Assembly (NCBI GenBank): GCA_002731275.1
Contig: PCBK01000047.1
Span: forward strand, 1 to 36,719
Length of the DNA stretch: 36,719 nucleotides
Direction of reading: 5' to 3'
Source of the DNA: Deltaproteobacteria bacterium
GTDB lineage: Bacteria; Myxococcota_C; UBA6777
Both the position numbers and the translations under genes were made by a program. The notes under the pieces were generated by a model. That model saw only the letters and a program-made list of their open reading frames with translations, ran no database searches and was not told where the DNA came from. Below are positions 33,062 to 36,719 of this stretch, in pieces (the stretch's first letter is position 1; each line of letters opens with the position of its first letter).

Positions 33062-35530
33062 ATGAAAAGGCAAGGCCGGTTCTTTGTTCTAGCGTTGTTG
33101 GCGTCATTTCTTCCGATACATACGAGCGCGCAAGCCGATCCCTGTGGGATGGTGCCGCCTGTGTATACGGGAGGTGGCGACCCGATCAAGCGTGTTGGGC
33201 CCCAAAAAACGTACGTTTTCTACAGAAAGGGGGTCGAGAGTTTTGTGATTCGCCCTGGTTTCTCTGGAAAGGTCGACAACTTTGGGATGTTAATTCCGTT
33301 TCCATCTCCACCTGCCATTCGTAAAGTCCCCGATCATATCTTCTCACACATCAGCGCGGCCATCGACCCACCCGAAGTGATCGTCAGGCTCTGGCGAAGA
33401 CGCCATCGTAGGTATCGGAAGATGTCAATCAAGTTGTCTCCTGCACAACCCACCGAGAAGAAACTGGCTGTTGATGCTGTTAAGGTGCTCAAACAAGAAG
33501 CGGTCGGTATGTACGAAGTCGCGGTCTTGCAAGCTGGGAGTCCCAAGGCGCTGAAAGGTTGGATGGCGCGTCATAGCTACAAGTACCCCAAAGGGATGGA
33601 CAAAGTCACTTTGGATTACATCAAGGCCAAGTGGTGTTTTGTGGCGGTTAAAGCGCGCGTTGCTGGTAAAAAGAGCGTCACACCTCGTCCTGGTATGAGA
33701 AGCGCAAAGGCGAAGTTTCCGAAAGGTGGTTCTTTCACTGGGAACGTTCAGGCGATGGGATTTCGTTTTCGTACGAAGAGGCTTGTTGTGCCGATGAGGT
33801 TATCAGCGTTTAACAAAGGTCGATTGCGCAATATCGTCTATCTGTTGACAACAGGACCTCGTCGAATCCGTTCGATCCCCAAGCGATATGTGATGAGACA
33901 GCTCAGGGGGCGACAATTGTATGATAACGTCACAAAACTGTTGCCGATTCGCGTGCTCGGTGGGACTGTCGCGAAGATCCCTAATTATCGTTGGCCTTCT
34001 ATCCAAAGGCGACGAAATCCAGTGCCCAAAAATGGTCTCGCGAGGGATCTGTTCGCTGGTGATTTGATGTCATCACAGATTGGTAAACTCTCCCTACCCC
34101 ACGAAGAGAGAAAGAAGATGCTCTTACGTATAGGTGAGCGTCTGGGACTTCGTGGTAAGCATCTTGATAGACTCCACCGACAGGCCATCCGGGATCAGAC
34201 TGAGCAAACGACGAAGAAGTCCCTCCACCTATTAAAAAGAATGACCCTGACTGTTGTGGATGGTGATTTTCCACGCGAAGTCATCGCGAAAAAGAACCTC
34301 ACCTTTGCCTACTACAAGATGCCTCCTGCGAACAACGACAGTACCAGCTACAACGCCCGTCGATTAGGACCTGGGAGCAGAGGAAGGGGGGTCGTCTCTC
34401 GTTATGCTGGACCCAAGAAGTATCGCGTGAAGCCTAAGCAGAGTATCGCGCAGAAAGCGCCTCCTCGTCGCAAAATCAAGAGAAGACGTGCGCGTTTCTT
34501 TTACAAGTTGATCGATCAGATGCAAGACGCCAAAAAGGTGAATGAAGCGGTCCAAAAGATCGTACGAGCTGGAAAGCAGTCGATTCCATTCTTGTGGGGG
34601 GAGGTCGTCGAAGGTGTTGATCTCGTCCGTCGTGGTTGGTCGATTGTTGCGCTCACGGAGCTTTGGAATTCGAAACTTAACAAGCAGGTGACGGCTCTTC
34701 ATCAGGATCGCAAGCAGCCAATCCTCGTGAGGACGTGGGGGGCGGCGGCAAGGATCCAGCAGACAAAGACGATCAACGACTTGATCGCGTTACGTTCACT
34801 TGGATATCGTTTTCCACCGACCAAGCGACCGATTCGCAAGAGGTTGCTCGCGTTGTTGCCACCTCTACGTTCGCTCAATACGAAAAAAATGCTCTCGATG
34901 ACATCGAAGTTTCCGATGTTGCGTAAGCGCTTCTCCCGGATGATCCTGAAGAAGCCACCCAAAGACCTCGTTCATGTAATGTTGACAGCCAAAGACAACA
35001 AAACACGTCGCCTAGCTGCAGGTTATATCGCTGCGATGGCACCTCGACGCTGGCCTCGCTGGAGACGTTGGAGACGCCCCAAGCCTATCGTCAAAAAGAA
35101 TTCTAAAAAGGAGCGAGCTTTGCTTCGCAAGGCTCGAAAGGTCGGAGATGCGATTGCTGATGGTGTGTCCTTTACCAAAGGCGCGAAGAAAACGCCTTGG
35201 GATGGTGGTGCGTTGTTTGTTCCATCGATTGACTGGCAAAAACCACAGGCCAAACGGCTCGTTGGTCAGCTCATTCGTTGGTATGTGTGGGCAGAGCTTC
35301 ATAAAAATACCGGCCTTCAGCAGCAGATACATAATAATATTCGCAGTTTGAGCCTCGCGAGAGCGGCGGGGTATCGTTCACCAGGTTGGCGGCGAGCAGG
35401 GATCTCGACATGGTTACGTATTTGGAAACAAGCGGCCGGTTGTCGCGAGGTCAAGCAGATCTTGCGCCAACAGTGGGTCTCTCAGAGTCCAAGTTCCTCC
35501 CAACTTCTTGAGCGTTTGGGTTGTCGTTAG
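33062..35530 (+). CDS. Secreted DUF2330-type protein with basic C-terminal extension
   Basis: 822 residues, with AAAAGGAGAG upstream. The signal peptide MKRQGRFFVLALLASFLPIH...AQA precedes a mature N-terminus ADPCGMVPP. Residues 25 to about 400 resemble the DUF2330 family: an early Cys, TYVFYRKGVESFVIRPGF, then GMLIPFPSPPAIRKVP. The second half has no family I recognise. It is strongly Lys/Arg rich with many RRR/KKR runs, and has a helical region (VNEAVQKIVRAGKQSIPFLW, then TALHQDRKQPI) that could be HEAT-like; this is inference. The protein would be exported. Function is unknown. It lies 13 bp upstream of the TSRP-linker gene and is probably co-transcribed with it. Confidence 0.75.
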   Translation: MKRQGRFFVLALLASFLPIHTSAQADPCGMVPPVYTGGGDPIKRVGPQKTYVFYRKGVESFVIRPGFSGKVDNFGMLIPFPSPPAIRKVPDHIFSHISAAIDPPEVIVRLWRRRHRRYRKMSIKLSPAQPTEKKLAVDAVKVLKQEAVGMYEVAVLQAGSPKALKGWMARHSYKYPKGMDKVTLDYIKAKWCFVAVKARVAGKKSVTPRPGMRSAKAKFPKGGSFTGNVQAMGFRFRTKRLVVPMRLSAFNKGRLRNIVYLLTTGPRRIRSIPKRYVMRQLRGRQLYDNVTKLLPIRVLGGTVAKIPNYRWPSIQRRRNPVPKNGLARDLFAGDLMSSQIGKLSLPHEERKKMLLRIGERLGLRGKHLDRLHRQAIRDQTEQTTKKSLHLLKRMTLTVVDGDFPREVIAKKNLTFAYYKMPPANNDSTSYNARRLGPGSRGRGVVSRYAGPKKYRVKPKQSIAQKAPPRRKIKRRRARFFYKLIDQMQDAKKVNEAVQKIVRAGKQSIPFLWGEVVEGVDLVRRGWSIVALTELWNSKLNKQVTALHQDRKQPILVRTWGAAARIQQTKTINDLIALRSLGYRFPPTKRPIRKRLLALLPPLRSLNTKKMLSMTSKFPMLRKRFSRMILKKPPKDLVHVMLTAKDNKTRRLAAGYIAAMAPRRWPRWRRWRRPKPIVKKNSKKERALLRKARKVGDAIADGVSFTKGAKKTPWDGGALFVPSIDWQKPQAKRLVGQLIRWYVWAELHKNTGLQQQIHNNIRSLSLARAAGYRSPGWRRAGISTWLRIWKQAAGCREVKQILRQQWVSQSPSSSQLLERLGCR

Positions 35531-35543
35531 TGAGAGGAGATAG

Positions 35544-36344
35544 ATGATGAAGACCATTCAAACGTATTGGTGGTCAGGTTTCTTGGTCGCTTGTGCTGGC
35601 TTGCTTCTGTTTGGGGTGTCGGATAATTCGTGGTTTGCGATGGATGTTGAAGCGAAGAAGCAGACGTCTACAACGCAGCCTACGAGTCGTCCTGTCAAGG
35701 TTGCGACATCGCGTCCGACGAGCCGCCCTGTGTTGGCTGACGAGCTAAAGCCACCTCAGAAAGGCGATGAGAAAGAGGATTGTGATACAGGTTGTGGTGC
35801 TGTGAAGCCAAGCACCATTCCCAAGTTGACGCGGCAGATGTATGACACATATATGGCAAAGTATGCCGAAGAAGCCCTTGTGGCAGGTTCTCCCGGACTC
35901 GAAGGACTTTTGTTTTACGGATACAAGACACGCAAGTGGCTTGAGAAGACGCCCCCAAAGCGTCTCTCTGCAGAGCGTTTGGCGTTTTTGAAGCAGGAGT
36001 TGTCACGTGATCATGTGCGGATTGGGCTTCGTATTGTGAACAAGAGGGGTGAGAATCGCGTGTATATCGCACCCAAACGTGTCCCAATACATGGTCATTA
36101 CACATTGTATGCGGATAAGCACCCTGGGATTCCACAGCCATCTTTTGGTGGGAAACTCAAGCGTGTCGGTTTGTATCACATCTGGGTCCGCATATGAGCG
36201 GAGGGAACCCACTTTGTGGCAGGACCGTGGTTCACGGTTCAAAAAAGCGGTACGCAATGGACAAAGCTCGACACCATCACTGTAAGTGATGGGAAAACTC
36301 ACGAAACTGCAGACGTCGAAATCCAAGTCCAATTCGACAAGTGA
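35544..36344 (+). pseudogene. Secreted TSRP-linker protein interrupted by in-frame TGA
   Basis: The ORF from 35544 runs 217 codons to a TGA at 36195-36197. The same frame then continues without another stop for 48 codons (AEGTHFVAGPWFTVQKSG ... VEIQVQFDK) to a TGA at 36342-36344. The continuation reads like the final strands of the same beta domain. The N-terminus has a signal or anchor (WWSGFLVACAGLLLFGV), then a QPTSRPVKVATSRPTSRPV linker common in exported proteins of this lineage, then CDTGCG. A nonsense change of an Arg or Trp codon is the simplest explanation. A hairpin (ACCGTG/CACGGT, 36224-36238) lies shortly after the TGA. If the first stop is real, the product is a 217-residue truncated protein. 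Confidence 0.65.
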
Positions 36345-36360
36345 AATGGGCTTAAGGGGA

Positions 36361-36379
36361 TGTTTACACCGTGTAAACA
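36361..36379. promoter_or_regulatory. 19-bp palindrome TGTTTACAC-C-GTGTAAACA
   Basis: Perfect arms around a single C, located 17 bp after the extended end of the TSRP-linker gene. Either an operator for a dimeric regulator or a hairpin; no T-run follows. Confidence 0.4.
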
Positions 36380-36412
36380 GGGAGAGTTTATACTGGTTCT
36401 AGGGGGGTTGTG

Positions 36413-36547
36413 CTTGTGTCTTCGCAAAATACATCCACCCCTTCAACAAACCTCTCCATCCTCTCGAAGGGGGAGCATTTATACTGTATTCACGGGGGAT
36501 ACTCGAATGCTGATCCAGGGGCAGTTGCACTTGTGTCTTCGCAAAAT
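36413..36547. repeat. 18-bp direct repeat CTTGTGTCTTCGCAAAAT
   Basis: Identical copies at 36413-36430 and 36530-36547, with weaker flanking similarity (TTTATACT occurs before both). Confidence 0.8.
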
Positions 36548-36693
36548 GCACCCGAACATACGATTATAATCCCTCATGAATATACGTATGTCGCAAGCGA
36601 CATCCTCCTAACGCTCGATTGCTCGGTAAACATATGCGGTTGTCATTTGCTTCATTCACTTTGCAACGACCCCTTCTACAAACCTCTCCATCC
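36437..36693. repeat. 25-bp direct repeat (ACCCCTTC..CAAACCTC type)
   Basis: Copies at 36437-36461 and 36669-36693 differ at one position. They interleave with the 18-bp repeat, suggesting duplication of a larger intergenic block. Confidence 0.8.
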
Positions 36694-36719
36694 CCCTGAG
36701 CCTTCGGCTCTTCCCCCTT

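Larger units (their letters stand above)
36345..36719. other. Repeat-bearing intergenic region at window end
   Basis: 375 bp without a credible gene. It contains a 19-bp palindrome (36361-36379), two pairs of direct repeats listed separately, and the hairpins TGTCGC-AA-GCGACA (36589-36602) and GAGCC-TTC-GGCTC (36698-36710). Confidence 0.55.

Noticed and set aside
36195-36238. Selenocysteine insertion at the in-frame TGA
   Set aside because: A hairpin does follow the TGA. However, no selenoprotein family is recognised, no sel genes are in the window, and a simple nonsense mutation explains the data.
1-36719. tRNA, rRNA or CRISPR
   Set aside because: No T-arm-like tRNA signatures, rRNA segments or regularly spaced repeat-spacer arrays were seen on reading both strands; this was by eye, without a covariance search.

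Overview
The window reads as chromosomal DNA of a moderate-GC bacterium with a large repertoire of secreted and modular proteins. The best guess at lineage is Myxococcota or a related 'deltaproteobacterial' group. The cues are a lipoprotein with a MopE-type CNGxDDNCNGxxDE motif, a DUF2330-type secreted protein, a TSRPTSRP linker protein, NLR-like leucine-rich repeats and an orphan tandem AAA+ ATPase. This assignment is inference, because no rRNA or other marker gene is present. No tRNA, rRNA or CRISPR array was seen.

Layout. Positions 1-1360 hold the 3' end of a leucine-rich-repeat gene, a decayed ISKra4-type transposase tail and a hairpin-rich non-coding stretch. A hypothetical gene follows (1357-1866, minus). 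A complete IS66 element (2129-4430, tnpA-tnpB-tnpC on minus, imperfect terminal inverted repeats) is inserted 21 bp upstream of a MopE-motif lipoprotein gene. From 13796 down to 6062 lies a full tryptophan operon on the minus strand, trpE-G-D-C-F-B-A plus a DAHP synthase. Spacing is very tight except for a 246-bp gap between trpG and trpD that carries a duplicated hairpin repeat. Next come an SGNH hydrolase (minus), an aldehyde dehydrogenase (plus), a tandem AAA+ ATPase (minus) and an Arg-rich secreted HExxHxxGxxH metalloprotease (plus), followed by a cluster of minisatellite-like repeats.

The middle holds a 1166-residue fusion protein (DUF924 + FSH1-type serine hydrolase + helical middle + NLR-like LRR) with a possible leader ORF. 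It is followed by an alpha/beta hydrolase, an N-formylglutamate amidohydrolase-like gene whose 3' end lies inside a short repeat, a barstar-like gene plus a small membrane protein, a short-chain dehydrogenase and a secreted polysaccharide deacetylase. From 28617 to 32928 three genes form a tight plus-strand unit: a divergent ferredoxin-dependent bilin reductase-like protein, a histidine ammonia-lyase and an HExxH protein of unknown family. The window ends with a DUF2330-type secreted protein, a TSRP-linker secreted protein interrupted by an in-frame TGA, and a repeat-rich intergenic region.

How genes work together. The trp operon plus DAHP synthase can supply every step from chorismate to tryptophan and also feeds the shikimate entry step. 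Its gene order and several recalled sequence signatures look Bacteroidota-like, which suggests transfer. The two most unusual assemblies are the DUF924-hydrolase-LRR fusion and the bilin reductase/ammonia-lyase/HExxH operon. I know no described system matching either, but I could not run searches.
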